Shown here piece by piece: positions 25,313 to 34,483 of a stretch of 64,000 bases of DNA. The stretch is from an uncultured Mailhella sp. Its GTDB lineage: Bacteria; Desulfobacterota; Desulfovibrionia; Desulfovibrionales; Desulfovibrionaceae. Under the pieces are notes generated by a model that was given only the letters and a program-made list of their open reading frames with translations, was not told the origin of the DNA and made no database searches. The translations under genes and the position numbers were made by a program. The DNA is taken from NCBI RefSeq assembly GCF_944324615.1, contig NZ_CALUWY010000001.1, forward strand, positions 62,001-126,000, given 5' to 3'. Positions within the stretch are counted from its first letter, which is position 1. Every line of letters starts with the position of its first letter.

Positions 25313-25900
25313 CTAGCGCATGGCGCCCATGATGGACATGGACGCATTGTTGAGCACATCAGCCAGGGTGCTGGAAAGCGTTTCCTCCGGCAGAGAGGAT
25401 CCGGGGATGCCGGTCTTTTCCTGCTGGGAGGCAAAGCTCTTGGTCACAGCAGCCTTCTTCTGGCTGTAGAGGCGGGTCTGGATGCGGATGACGGCGTTAT
25501 AGGTGCTGAGGCTCTTTTCCGTAAGCCACACGCGTTCCACCACGCCGCCCACGATGTAGTCGGGCTGACCGGCCTGAGCCTGCGCCATGGAAGAAGCCAC
25601 GGAAACCTGAGCGCCCTGACGGGCCAGTTCGTCGGCCAGAGACTGGCTCACCCACTCGGCCACGCTGGAGCTGGGCTGGAAGGGGCTGCCGTCCTTGCGG
25701 GCGCCTATGTCGAGGCGGCCGCGCTGATCTTCAAACACCACCACGGTCACACGGGGAGCCGTGGATACGGGCAGCACCGCGGAACCGCTGGTATTATACA
25801 GCAGACGGACATTGTTCTGGGCCATGCAGCCGGTGAGGACCGCCGCGGCGAAAAGCAACACCGCACAGAATGCCAGGGAAAGACGACGGAAATGGTTCAT
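25313..25900 (-). CDS. YajG-like lipoprotein
   Basis: A 195-residue lipoprotein with signal peptide and lipobox LTGC (Cys about residue 25). The mature part has the plan of YajG-family outer-membrane lipoproteins: strand-rich VTVVVFEDQRG, a helix with SVAEWVSQSLADELARQG, a central PDYIVGGVVERVWL and a C-terminal helix TLADVLNNASMSI. The function of the family is not established. The upstream neighbour is an HtrA protease on the same strand, 70 bp away. Confidence 0.7.
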   Translation of the reverse strand: MNHFRRLSLAFCAVLLFAAAVLTGCMAQNNVRLLYNTSGSAVLPVSTAPRVTVVVFEDQRGRLDIGARKDGSPFQPSSSVAEWVSQSLADELARQGAQVSVASSMAQAQAGQPDYIVGGVVERVWLTEKSLSTYNAVIRIQTRLYSQKKAAVTKSFASQQEKTGIPGSSLPEETLSSTLADVLNNASMSIMGAMR

Positions 25901-25970
25901 ACCTTACTCCTGAAAAAGGGATGAGGCATTCTAACGTTTTTGCGGACGCAACGCAACGCACCGCTGCACC

Positions 25971-27299
25971 CTACAGCCCCATGCGCACCTGATAAAGACG
26001 ATTTCCCCGCAGAACCTGAAGAAGAACCTGCCGCTTGAGAAAATCGCGGCGGAAGGAATCGAGAAAATCCCTGCGGGAGCGTATGCTCCGCCCGGAAATA
26101 CCGGCAATGGAGTCGCCTTTCTGCAGGCCCAGCCGCTGTGCCGGAGACTGATCCCGGACCCTGGCGACCACGGCGCCGTTCCGCCCGTCCTTCACCGTCA
26201 TGCCCCAGCGGCGCAGGGCGAGATCTTCCGCCGTTCTGTCGTCAAAGTCCGCCGTCTTCAGGTTGAAGGTCTTTTCCCTGCCGTCGCGCCACACCTTCAG
26301 CGTCACCGGGGCATGGGGCTGATGATTGCGCAGCAGGGAAAGGAACTTATCGCGGTCGGAGACACGGTTGCCGCCCAGCTCCGTGATGACATCGCCGGGA
26401 CGTATGCCCGCCTCTTCCGCCGGGCCGTCCTTGAACACCTCCGTCACCAGCAGGCCTTCCGCCTCAGGCAGGCGCAGGTAGCGCGCCGTGCGCGGATCCA
26501 CGTTCTGCCCGATGAGGGCAAGCCACGGCGTGCTGACATGGCCCTGATCGAGGATTTCATCCACCACGCGCCGCGCCTTGCTGATGGGAATGGCAAAACC
26601 TATGCCCTGCGCCTTGTCGTAGATGGCGGTGTTCACACCCACAAGTTCGCCCAGAATATTGAGCAGCGGCCCCCCGCTGTTGCCGGGGTTGATGGCGGCG
26701 TCGGTCTGAATCAGGTCGGTAAACACGCCGTCTTCGGCTTCTATGGTGCGATCCAGCGCGGAAATGACGCCCGTGGTCACGGTATGGGAAAATCCGTAGG
26801 GGTTGCCGATGGCAATGACGCTCTCCCCGGGCATGAGGTCGGTGGAATCGCCCATGGCTACGGAAGGCAGATCCCTGGCGCCCTTGAGGCGGAGCACGGC
26901 GATGTCGAAATCAGGCTCGGCGCCCACCACATCGGCGGAAAAGGTGCGTCCGTCGAGAAGGCGCACGGAAATCTCGGAGGCGCCGTTCACCACATGGGCG
27001 TTGGTAAGCACAAGGGAACGGCGGCCGTCGATGATGATGCCGGAACCTATGGCCTCCCCACGCAGATCGCGGCCGGGCATGCCGAAGAAGAAATCGAAGG
27101 GCGTAAGCTCACGGGAGGAGCGGCGCTCCACCAGCGTGCTCGTAATGTTCACCACGGCGGGAGCCACGGCCTCCACGGCCTTGACCGCAGGCGTGACTCT
27201 GGCCTGCTGCCGCTCCGTCAGCGCCCGGGGAGCATACGCGGCTTCGGAGGTGAGGGGAAAAAGCAGGGCGCAGATAAAGAACAGGGTACGGAATCTCAT
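25971..27299 (-). CDS. htrA: Periplasmic HtrA/DegP-type serine protease with two PDZ domains
   Basis: A 442-residue S1C protease with a signal peptide (cleavage near SEA-AY). The trypsin-like domain covers about residues 40-240, with catalytic H102 (LTNAHVV), D132 (DFDIAVL) and S208 (NPGNSGGP). Two PDZ domains follow (about 250-340 and 350-440; the first has the carboxylate-binding loop in EGLLVTEV). It degrades or refolds misfolded envelope proteins. The sequence before the ATG gives only a weak ribosome site. Neighbouring lipoproteins and a two-component system suggest an envelope-stress cluster. Confidence 0.93.
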   Translation of the reverse strand: MRFRTLFFICALLFPLTSEAAYAPRALTERQQARVTPAVKAVEAVAPAVVNITSTLVERRSSRELTPFDFFFGMPGRDLRGEAIGSGIIIDGRRSLVLTNAHVVNGASEISVRLLDGRTFSADVVGAEPDFDIAVLRLKGARDLPSVAMGDSTDLMPGESVIAIGNPYGFSHTVTTGVISALDRTIEAEDGVFTDLIQTDAAINPGNSGGPLLNILGELVGVNTAIYDKAQGIGFAIPISKARRVVDEILDQGHVSTPWLALIGQNVDPRTARYLRLPEAEGLLVTEVFKDGPAEEAGIRPGDVITELGGNRVSDRDKFLSLLRNHQPHAPVTLKVWRDGREKTFNLKTADFDDRTAEDLALRRWGMTVKDGRNGAVVARVRDQSPAQRLGLQKGDSIAGISGRSIRSRRDFLDSFRRDFLKRQVLLQVLRGNRLYQVRMGL

Positions 27300-27319
27300 G
27301 TGATCACCAGGTGTTGAAT

Positions 27320-27347
27320 GCCCCTCCGTTCACGGGAACGAAGGGGC
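27320..27347. terminator. Hairpin between the first proline-rich lipoprotein gene and htrA
   Basis: A 12-bp stem with one mismatch (27320-27331 with 27336-27347) is followed by TTTG on the plus strand and only ATTC on the minus strand. It is probably an mRNA-stabilising or weak termination structure. Confidence 0.4.
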
Positions 27348-27380
27348 TTTGTCCATGCCTGCATGATATCGGAACAGGCG

Positions 27381-27671
27381 TTATCTGCGGTGTTCCGGTC
27401 GCGGGGCGGGACGGGAAGGTTCGTGTCTGGAAGAAGGCGCAGGCCGCTGCACGGCGGGCCTGTCGGGCCGGGGCGCGGGCTTCTGCACTGCAGGCCCTGC
27501 GGGATGCGGCTTCTCCGGCCGGGGAGCGGGACGCTGCAGGGCAGGCTTCGGCGCAGGCGGACGATGCGACGCCGGCGGAGGCGGAGGCCTGTGCCCGTCG
27601 TAATCATGCGAGGGAGGGGGAACACATCCGGCAAGGAGCAGACAGCTCAGCACTATGGGCAATACTTTCAT
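27381..27671 (-). CDS. Small proline-rich lipoprotein, 96 aa
   Basis: The signal peptide with lipobox LLAGC (Cys16) is followed by an 80-residue tail made almost wholly of Pro, Ala, Arg, His and Lys, with repeated RPAP, KPAP and RPEK units. This predicts an extended, basic, disordered chain anchored by lipid. AGGAGA precedes the ATG. A second and a third relative lie just upstream. Possible roles are spanning or binding peptidoglycan, but no function is shown. Confidence 0.75.
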   Translation of the reverse strand: MKVLPIVLSCLLLAGCVPPPSHDYDGHRPPPPPASHRPPAPKPALQRPAPRPEKPHPAGPAVQKPAPRPDRPAVQRPAPSSRHEPSRPAPRPEHRR

Positions 27672-27817
27672 GGTTCTCTCCTGAAAAACTGCGGGGAAAC
27701 AGTCTGTTGCCGCCCTGCTGCTCTCTCAGGCAGAAAACGGCGGAATGCGGCCGCAGCCGGCATCTGCGCCTCCTGTCTGCCTGAAAACCGTATCGCAGGG
27801 CTTTTTATTCCGACAGA

Positions 27818-28192
27818 TCAGCGCGGACCGGGACCGCCGGGCCTCGGCCGGGGAGCATCGTGTCTCTTGGGCGGATCGGCGGGCCGATGAGCCGCGGGCT
27901 TGCCCGGCCCAGGCGCAGGACGATGCACTTCCGGTCTGGGCGGACGCCCGGCAGGCCGTACCGCCGCAGGTCTGGGCCGGGGGGCGGGGGGCCTTACCGC
28001 AGGCTTCGGACGGGGAGCCGGCGGCCGTACCGCGGGTTTCGGGCGCGGAGGAGGCGGCGGACGATGCACCACATGGGGAGGCGGCGCATGGTACACATGC
28101 CCCGGAGGCGGCGGAGGTGAGTAATAGTCATCATAGACCGGCATGCAGCCGGCGAGGAACAGGCAGCTCAGCACAAGGGGAAACACTCTCAT
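27818..28192 (-). CDS. Small proline-rich lipoprotein, 124 aa
   Basis: A longer paralogue of the downstream gene: the signal peptide FPLVLSCLFLAGC has nearly the same sequence. After the lipidated cysteine come DDYYSPPPPPG and then Pro/Arg/Lys-rich repeats (RPKPAVRPPAP unit repeated two to three times). The tail is basic and disordered. The high GC of the repeats opens long spurious frames on the other strand. AGGAGTC lies before the ATG. Confidence 0.72.
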   Translation of the reverse strand: MRVFPLVLSCLFLAGCMPVYDDYYSPPPPPGHVYHAPPPHVVHRPPPPPRPKPAVRPPAPRPKPAVRPPAPRPRPAAVRPAGRPPRPEVHRPAPGPGKPAAHRPADPPKRHDAPRPRPGGPGPR

Positions 28193-28240
28193 GACAGACT
28201 CCTGAAAACGCTTTTTTCACGGCATGACACAGGTGCATCC

Positions 28241-28275
28241 GCTCCCCGGGGAAGAAATTCCCGCCCCGGGAGCGT
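28241..28275. other. GC-rich intergenic hairpin
   Basis: CGCTCC-CCGGGG pairs with CCCCGGGAGCG around a 12-nt loop, between two lipoprotein genes. It has no adjacent T-run on the minus strand. Confidence 0.35.
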
Positions 28276-28309
28276 CACCTGCGGCGCAGAGGCCGTTTTC
28301 ACACCGTTT

Positions 28310-28486
28310 CTAGTGCCACCTCGGGCCCCAGTAATCCATGTGGGGCGCTTCATGAGGAGGCCTTCTCGGCGGCGCGTCGTACCGGGCATTGCGGTCGGGG
28401 CCTCCATGATGGTGATGCGGAGGCGGCGCGCACCCGGCAAGGGCGAACATCGAACAAAGAAGGGCGATCAGGAAAAAACGATACAT
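28310..28486 (-). CDS. Very small histidine/proline-rich lipoprotein, 58 aa
   Basis: Found by reading the minus strand directly. The start ATG at 28486 has AGGAGGAG 6 nt upstream, an excellent ribosome site. The protein begins MYRFFLIALLCSMFALAGC, a clean lipoprotein signal with Cys19. A 39-residue tail follows, beginning with three prolines and four histidines and ending MDYWGPRWH. It resembles the two proline-rich lipoproteins downstream and begins 13 bp after the histidine kinase stop, so it may be co-transcribed with the two-component system. The His run could bind metal; this is speculation. Confidence 0.72.
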   Translation of the reverse strand: MYRFFLIALLCSMFALAGCAPPPHHHHGGPDRNARYDAPPRRPPHEAPHMDYWGPRWH

Positions 28487-28499
28487 AGGCTACTCCTCC

Positions 28500-30053
28500 T
28501 TATTTCACGCTCTGCTTCCTGCTGAACGTGGCCGTGGCGCGCAGACCTCCTTCGGGACGGTTTTCCAGCGTCACATCACCGCCGTGCATGCGGGCCATGC
28601 TCCGCGCGATGGAAAGCCCGAGACCGGTGCCGCCGGTACTGCGGTTGCGCGAGCGCTCCACTCTGTAGAAGGGTTCAAACACCTTCTTCAGTTCCGCTTC
28701 CGCTATACCGGGCCCGCTGTCGGAAATGATGACGGAGAGCATGTCATCCCCGTCCACCACATCCACCACGACCCCGCCCCCGTAGCGGAGGGCGTTGTCC
28801 ATAAGGTTGGCAAGGCAGCGTTTCATACTCAAAGGTCTTGCGGCAAGGGGACGGATGGAGAACATGGCGTCGGGATTCTGGAGCCTGTCCTCCATGCGGA
28901 TGTCCATACCCATGTCCTGCCGGTCTTCCACAAGACTTTCAATAAGCGACATCACATCCACCATGGCCACATTCTCGCTCTTGCTGCGCGCAATGTCGAT
29001 GGTGGTATCCATGATCTGCTGAAGTTCGCCGATATCCTTCTGAAGCGGCCCCCGCTGGCTTTCGTCGAGCTGCTCCACGCGCAGGCGCATGCGGGTGAGC
29101 GGCGTGCGCAGATCGTGGGACACTGCGGCCAGCGTGCGTTCCCGCTCATCCAGAAATTCGCGTATGCTCGTCTGCATGCGGTTGAAGGCCTGCGCGGCCT
29201 CCCGCACCTCGCTGGGCCCTGTTTCCGGCAGAGCCGGGGTCCTGATGTCGCGGCCGAAACGGTCGGCGGCCCGGGCCAGCCTGCGCAGAGGCTTCACGCA
29301 CAGGTAGAACGCCAGCAGGCTGATGGCCACGAAGAATATTTCAATGGCAATGATGCTGGTAAAGGGAAAGTACGGCATGGGAGGATAACCGGGGGCGGAA
29401 TCCTCGATGACCACCCAGGTGCCGTCGTGCAGAGGCACCACGGCCGTGGCCTGATACACGGAAGGCCCCCGCGTTCTCTTGGACTTGGAAAAATACTGGC
29501 AGACCGACTGCCCGAAGGATTCCATGGGGCTCGGCAGGTTCAGCTCCCTCACCGCCAGCATGGCGCGGCGCGGCACATCGTCGAGCCTTTTTTCCGCATG
29601 CATCATCCTGCCGTGATGCGGCCTGCTGTCGCCGTACAGACGGGAAAGGGAAAGGTTGAGCATGTATTCCATGAGCACGGAAGCTTCCCGCAGGTCCTCA
29701 TCGTTCACGGTAAGCGTGGGGCAGGAAGAGGTAAAGCTGACAAAGAAGCCCCGGCTGTTGAACTGCTCGCGCAGCACGAAGCGGATTTCCGCCGAGGTGG
29801 CGTCCAGAAGGGCGGCCACTTCGGCCATGCGGCGCGCGCGGTCAGCCATGAGCCCGCGCATGAAATAGAAGTGGCGCGATTCTCCGGCGTAGATGGTGGT
29901 GAGCAGGAGCATGGCAAAGAAGCCGCCGGAAAAAATGAGAATAAGCCGCGCAAAGAGAGAATCGGGCGACATCCGCGCAAAGAAACGGCGCAGGCGGGCA
30001 AGAAATCCCCTGCCCTGCGAAGAAATGCTCCGGCTTCCCGCAGCCATGGTCAT
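28500..30053 (-). CDS. EnvZ-type sensor histidine kinase
   Basis: A 517-residue membrane kinase: TM1 about residues 34-54, a periplasmic sensor about 55-228, TM2 about 230-252, HAMP to about 303, HisKA with phospho-acceptor H313 (AAVSHDLRTPL), then an HATPase_c domain with N-box NLMDNALRYG, G1 DSGPGIA and G2 GGTGLGLSIA. It phosphorylates the OmpR-type regulator encoded just upstream. The two genes overlap by 4 bp (ATGA), so they are translationally coupled. The signal sensed is unknown; neighbours encode HtrA and lipoproteins, pointing to envelope state. Confidence 0.95.
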   Translation of the reverse strand: MTMAAGSRSISSQGRGFLARLRRFFARMSPDSLFARLILIFSGGFFAMLLLTTIYAGESRHFYFMRGLMADRARRMAEVAALLDATSAEIRFVLREQFNSRGFFVSFTSSCPTLTVNDEDLREASVLMEYMLNLSLSRLYGDSRPHHGRMMHAEKRLDDVPRRAMLAVRELNLPSPMESFGQSVCQYFSKSKRTRGPSVYQATAVVPLHDGTWVVIEDSAPGYPPMPYFPFTSIIAIEIFFVAISLLAFYLCVKPLRRLARAADRFGRDIRTPALPETGPSEVREAAQAFNRMQTSIREFLDERERTLAAVSHDLRTPLTRMRLRVEQLDESQRGPLQKDIGELQQIMDTTIDIARSKSENVAMVDVMSLIESLVEDRQDMGMDIRMEDRLQNPDAMFSIRPLAARPLSMKRCLANLMDNALRYGGGVVVDVVDGDDMLSVIISDSGPGIAEAELKKVFEPFYRVERSRNRSTGGTGLGLSIARSMARMHGGDVTLENRPEGGLRATATFSRKQSVK

Positions 30054-30826
30054 TCCGCCGTGATGGCGCTGGTGAACACATAGCCGTCACCGCGCACGGT
30101 TTTGATGAGCTTGTTCTCGCGGCCCTTGTCGCCGTCGCCGGTATCGCGCAGGCGGGCACGGAGGCGGCAGACCTGCACGTCGAGACTGCGGTCGAAGGGA
30201 CTGCGGTCGGTTTCCTGCCCCTGAAGCTCATCCTGAATGAAGTCGCGGCTGAGCACCTTCTGCGGGTGTTCCAGGAAAATGGTGAGCAGCCGGTATTCCG
30301 CACCGCTCAGGTTCACCACCATGCCTCCGGGCGCAATGAGGTGGCGGGCCGAGACATCCAGGGTCCAGCCGCTGAAATGATACGCCTTTTCCGGACGGCC
30401 GGCATCGGCCGACACATCGGCCACCCTGCCGGAACGACGCAGCACGGCGCGGATGCGGGCCAGAAGCTCGCGCGGCTGGAAGGGCTTGACTACATAGTCG
30501 TCGGCCCCGAGTTCCAGCCCCACCACGCGGTCGGCGGTATCGCCGAGAGCGGTAAGGAAAATGACGGGAACAGAAGACAGGCCCTCTGCGGCGCGCAGCC
30601 TGCGGCAGAGGGAAAGGCCGTCCTCGCCGGGCATCATGATGTCAAGAACGATAAGGTCGGGCTTTTCCTGCTCAAGGCTCTCGAACATGGCCTTGCCGCC
30701 GTCGGCCACACGCACCAGGAAACCATGCTGGCGCAGGTAGTCGGCCATGAGGTCGCGTATATCCTGATCGTCGTCGACCACCAGCAGGGACAGAGAAGGC
30801 ATCTGGGAATTTTCGGTATCGGGCAT
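30050..30826 (-). CDS. OmpR-family response regulator
   Basis: A 258-residue regulator with a receiver domain (about residues 10-125; phosphorylation site D62 in VLDIMMP, acidic pocket VVDDD, switch lysine in VVKPF) and a C-terminal OmpR winged helix (about 150-250; RSLDVQVCRLRARL and KTVRGDGYVF). ATG 30826 has GGAGG 8 nt upstream; an earlier in-frame ATG lacks one. It heads an operon with the kinase and probably the small lipoprotein. Confidence 0.95.
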   Translation of the reverse strand: MPDTENSQMPSLSLLVVDDDQDIRDLMADYLRQHGFLVRVADGGKAMFESLEQEKPDLIVLDIMMPGEDGLSLCRRLRAAEGLSSVPVIFLTALGDTADRVVGLELGADDYVVKPFQPRELLARIRAVLRRSGRVADVSADAGRPEKAYHFSGWTLDVSARHLIAPGGMVVNLSGAEYRLLTIFLEHPQKVLSRDFIQDELQGQETDRSPFDRSLDVQVCRLRARLRDTGDGDKGRENKLIKTVRGDGYVFTSAITAE

Positions 30827-31051
30827 GGCAGTATCCTCCGGGAGAGTCTGCATCGACTATAGCCGGGAGCGGGAATGAACGCACCTTTTTTCCTGTTACA
30901 ATATGTTGCAGGAAACTTGCTGCTCCTTGCCCGGGCCTTGCGCACGGAGCACGGGCCCTGCGCCCCCTCCGCCGCAGGAAACACCTTTCCCGCAGGCCTC
31001 CATGACAAAAGGCCCGTCGCCTTTCCCGGGGAACGCTTCCCGCAAAAAGGA

Positions 31052-31912
31052 TCACTCCATGTCGCGCAGCCTTCGTTCCACCTCGTCGATGATGTACCGG
31101 GGGGTGGAGGCTCCGGCGGTGAGGCCCACCGTGCGCACACCGGCAAAATCCGCCGCGTTCAGCTCATCGGCCGTTTCCACAAGCACCGTGGGCACGCCGC
31201 GCATTCTGGCAAGTTCCGCAAGGCGCCGCGTATTGCCGCTGGATTTGCCGCCCGCCACCACCATGGCCTGCACGCGCGCAGCAATCTCACCGGCTTCCTC
31301 CTGGCGTTCGCGCGTGGCGTCGCAGATGGTGTCGAGCACCACAAGAGAGGAACCCAGACGCTGCACGAGGCGGCGGTGCATCTCGTCGAAAATCAGTCTG
31401 TCCTGCGTGGTCTGGGCCGCAAGCACCACGGCCCTGCCTTCCGGAGGCGTTTTTTCCAGCATGGCTTCCATTTCCTCAAGAGAGGAAAAAATGCGGCTTT
31501 CCCCGGCTGCATAGGAAATGAGGCCGCGTACTTCGGGATGCTCCGCCTCGCCGTAGAGCAGAAGTTCCCGCCCCGAAGCCGTGGCTTCGGCTATGGCGAG
31601 CTGAGCGTTCTTCACCCGGGGGCAGGTGGCGTCCTCCACCCGCGCGCAGCGCCTGCGAAGTTCCGCCTCCACGTCCCGCGTGATGCCGTGGGCGCGGATG
31701 AGCACCGACATGTCGGCTTCGGCCTCCTCCACGGAGTGCAGACAGTGCACGCCCTTGCGTGCGTAGTCTTCCAGCACCTGCGGATTATGGATGATTTCCC
31801 CGAGCGTGGCCACACGCTCACCGGGGCGTGCCGCCACTATGGTGTCGAGCTTGTGCAGGGCAAGGGCCACCCCCATGCAGAAGCCTGCATGGCTTGCGCG
31901 TACGACGTTCAT
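31052..31912 (-). CDS. ispH: 4-hydroxy-3-methylbut-2-enyl diphosphate reductase IspH
   Basis: A 286-residue enzyme for the last step of the non-mevalonate isoprenoid pathway, reducing HMBPP to IPP and DMAPP. The three iron-sulfur cysteines are in place: C12 (AGFCMGV), C97 (DATCPRV) and C197 (DTICDAT). The catalytic glutamate region (QTTQDR with histidines in IIHNP and AEHPEV) is conserved. The length is typical of the short bacterial form. It starts 12 bp after murJ ends, so the two are co-transcribed. Confidence 0.96.
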   Translation of the reverse strand: MNVVRASHAGFCMGVALALHKLDTIVAARPGERVATLGEIIHNPQVLEDYARKGVHCLHSVEEAEADMSVLIRAHGITRDVEAELRRRCARVEDATCPRVKNAQLAIAEATASGRELLLYGEAEHPEVRGLISYAAGESRIFSSLEEMEAMLEKTPPEGRAVVLAAQTTQDRLIFDEMHRRLVQRLGSSLVVLDTICDATRERQEEAGEIAARVQAMVVAGGKSSGNTRRLAELARMRGVPTVLVETADELNAADFAGVRTVGLTAGASTPRYIIDEVERRLRDME

Positions 31913-31924
31913 GGATGTCCTCCG

Positions 31925-33505
31925 TCAGCGTTGTCCGGCGCGCCGCATGCGCCGCAGGAAGGGGGAAGCCACCACATAGAAATAATCGCGGTGGAAGAAC
32001 CAGGAAAGCACCAGCCACGAACCCACGAACAGCAGCCCGCCCACAAGAAGCACGAGGAACTGCTGAAGCAGCGGATGCAGACCGGAAAGCAGATGGAAGC
32101 CGTCGTGCATCACGGCAAGCATGATGCCGCATCCGGGCATGGACATGAGCGCATTGCGCCACGCCGTGCCCCATATTCCGGCAAAGGCTCCCCGGGCAAA
32201 GCGCCTTTCGGCAATGAAGAGCAGCACCAGCGCGTACGCCGCCACGCAGACCGTGGTGACGAGCGCCACGCCGCGCGCCCCCATGAGAGGAATGAACACC
32301 AGATAGCCCGGAACGGCCAGAAGCGTGGCCACCGTACCCACCACGGCGGGGGTGAGCGTGTCCTGCACGGCATAGAAGGCGCGCCCGGTCACCTGCTGCA
32401 GAAGCCAGAAGGGAACGGCCAGCATCATGATCTGCAGAAGCGGGGCCGCGCCTGCGGTATGGGAAACGGAAAAGCTGCCGCCCTCGAAAATGAAGCCCAG
32501 CACGGGACCGGAGGCGGTAATCATCCAGGCCGTCACGGGAATGGCCACGATCATGCTGTTTCTCATGGTGCGGCCGAGGGTGGAGCGGAATTCCTCCATG
32601 TTGCCGTGCGCCGCAAGGGAGGCCAGGAAGGGGAAGGAGGCCACGCCCGCCGCCTGAGCCACCACGCCCACGGGCACCATCATGATGCGCCGCGCGTAGT
32701 TGAGCAGGCTCACGGCGCCTTCACCGGCAAGGCTTCCGAAAATACGCACGAACTGCTCGTCGAGCACCACCACGGACTGCCCTATCATGAGCGGCAGGGC
32801 CATGAGCAGGAATTTCTTCATGAGCGGGTGCACAAGGCCGGGCACGAAGCTGAGTCCGCCCGCACGCACCGTGACGAGGGGAAGCAGAAAAGCTCCCACG
32901 GCCGCGCCGGCGAGCACGCCCCAGCAGAAGCCTTCCATGCCCTGCACAAGGCCAAGATACGGCAGCCCCACGCCGAAGAGCAGGATGCAGCCGTTGTACA
33001 GAAGCGGCATGAGCGCCGGAACCGCAAACTGATGACGGATGTAGAGTATGGCCGAAAGGCAGGCTCCGGGCAGGAAAAAGACCTGGGCGGGGAGCACGAT
33101 GCGCAGAAAGGAGGAGAGCCGTTCGCACTGGGCGGCATTGAAGCCCGGCGCAACCAGCGGGGCAAGTTCGGGCGCGGCGATCCACGCCAGCACCGAAAGC
33201 ACGCCTATGGAAAGAGTGGCCCAGCAGAACACCGTGCCGAAGAATCGCCAGCCGTCGGCCTCGTCCTCTTCAAAACGCCTGGAAAGCAGCGGAATGAGCG
33301 TAATGGAAACATAGCCCCCCGCCAGCAGATAGTTCAGAAAGTCCGGAACGACGAAGGCCGCGAAGTAAATGTCGGCCTCGCCCCCTGCACCGAACTGCCA
33401 GGAAATGATCTTGTCGCGGAAAAGCCCCATGAAACGCGAAACAAGAACACTGAACGCCATGATAAGGGCGGCCGCGCCCATTTTCTGCCGTGAGGTAAGC
33501 GCCAT
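31925..33505 (-). CDS. murJ: Lipid II flippase MurJ
   Basis: A 526-residue MATE-like membrane protein with about 14 helices, of the MurJ/MviN family, which flips lipid II for peptidoglycan synthesis. Typical features are the N-terminal SRFMGLFRDKIISWQFGAG, AFVVPDFLNYLLAGGYVS and the central QSVVVLDEQFVRIFGSL. A conserved arginine cluster lines the cavity. The ribosome site is weak. ispH follows directly. Confidence 0.95.
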   Translation of the reverse strand: MALTSRQKMGAAALIMAFSVLVSRFMGLFRDKIISWQFGAGGEADIYFAAFVVPDFLNYLLAGGYVSITLIPLLSRRFEEDEADGWRFFGTVFCWATLSIGVLSVLAWIAAPELAPLVAPGFNAAQCERLSSFLRIVLPAQVFFLPGACLSAILYIRHQFAVPALMPLLYNGCILLFGVGLPYLGLVQGMEGFCWGVLAGAAVGAFLLPLVTVRAGGLSFVPGLVHPLMKKFLLMALPLMIGQSVVVLDEQFVRIFGSLAGEGAVSLLNYARRIMMVPVGVVAQAAGVASFPFLASLAAHGNMEEFRSTLGRTMRNSMIVAIPVTAWMITASGPVLGFIFEGGSFSVSHTAGAAPLLQIMMLAVPFWLLQQVTGRAFYAVQDTLTPAVVGTVATLLAVPGYLVFIPLMGARGVALVTTVCVAAYALVLLFIAERRFARGAFAGIWGTAWRNALMSMPGCGIMLAVMHDGFHLLSGLHPLLQQFLVLLVGGLLFVGSWLVLSWFFHRDYFYVVASPFLRRMRRAGQR

Positions 33506-33680
33506 ACTCTGCCGTCAACCTTTTTTATATGTCACAGTCCGGGAAACAGACCCGGACGCAGGAACTTCAGCTGCTCCGAAAAAAACGGGGCTGCTTCCCA
33601 TGCACCCATCATGCCACAACTTGCACGCATCGTATACTCGGCCTGAGCCCCTTGGAAAAGAAAGGCCCGGGCGGATACGC

Positions 33681-34262
33681 CTACACGGGAAGCCCGAAGG
33701 ACCGGGCGTGGGAAAGTACGCGCACGCTTTCGGGCGGAATGACCACATACTCGCGGCTGAGCGGCCGCCACGCGTCGGTGAGCTTTGCATACGGCAGGCA
33801 GTAAAGCGCGCCCGCCTCCAGGCTGCAGTCCAGAAAATGCAGCCCTTCCATGTCCATGTAGTGCCCCACCGTCCAGTGATCCACATAGGGCTTTTCCGAG
33901 GGCGGAGCGATGCGGAGAAAACGGAAAATGGAAACAAAGGGCATGGGCGGCCTGGCACAGGAACGAAGCGTTTCCCACACCACTTCACAGGGAGTGTCCG
34001 CCTGAAACGGCGCGCGGACGGAAAGCGCGGGAAATTCATTCCTGCGCACGTCGTCGAGCATATAATCCACCAGCGCCAGATAGTCGGTCTTGTGTTCAAG
34101 AATCCTGCTGAACGTTCCGGCATCGGCGGACTGCGCCAGAAGCACACGGTTGAAAATTCTGCGGGCCTGCAGCGGCCCCAGGTTGAAAAGCACCTGAAGG
34201 GCGTTGAGCACCGCGTACATGGCGCAGAAATTGTCGATTTTTCCCTGATAGAACGGCTGCAT
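33681..34262 (-). CDS. Putative papain-like (C39-type) cysteine peptidase
   Basis: A 193-residue soluble protein without signal peptide. The start YQGKIDNFCAMYAVLNAL has the Gln-x6-Cys pattern of papain-like enzymes (Q6, C13), and the later VDHWTVGHYMD and LHFLDCS supply a histidine (H129) and an aspartate (D145) in the order expected for a C39-like fold. I read C13/H129/D145 as the likely triad. The family includes peptidases, transglutaminase-like and acyltransferase enzymes, so the reaction is open. It stands alone between murJ and metK, without an obvious substrate gene nearby. Confidence 0.55.
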   Translation of the reverse strand: MQPFYQGKIDNFCAMYAVLNALQVLFNLGPLQARRIFNRVLLAQSADAGTFSRILEHKTDYLALVDYMLDDVRRNEFPALSVRAPFQADTPCEVVWETLRSCARPPMPFVSIFRFLRIAPPSEKPYVDHWTVGHYMDMEGLHFLDCSLEAGALYCLPYAKLTDAWRPLSREYVVIPPESVRVLSHARSFGLPV

Positions 34263-34455
34263 GACAAACTCCCGGCAGGCATTGAAGCAGGAGGACCCTA
34301 CGGCCCGTGCCTGGAGCCATCCTTCTGTTTTCCTTTTCTTTCAGGGATAGCCTTCCCCTGTTATCCCGTCAAGGCGCTGGACAGTCTGCACCGGCCTGTG
34401 TATAGTATCCCCCGAAACGGCATATTACCATAACTTGATATAAAGATATGCCTCT

Positions 34456-34483
34456 CTGGACGCTCCCAGCTCAAGGCGTCCAG
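34456..34483 (+). other. Leader stem-loop upstream of metK
   Basis: A perfect 8-bp CTGGACGC/GCGTCCAG stem with a 12-nt loop lies about 45 nt upstream of the metK ATG. I could not match it to a known SAM or SAH riboswitch class, so only a structured leader is claimed. Confidence 0.4.
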
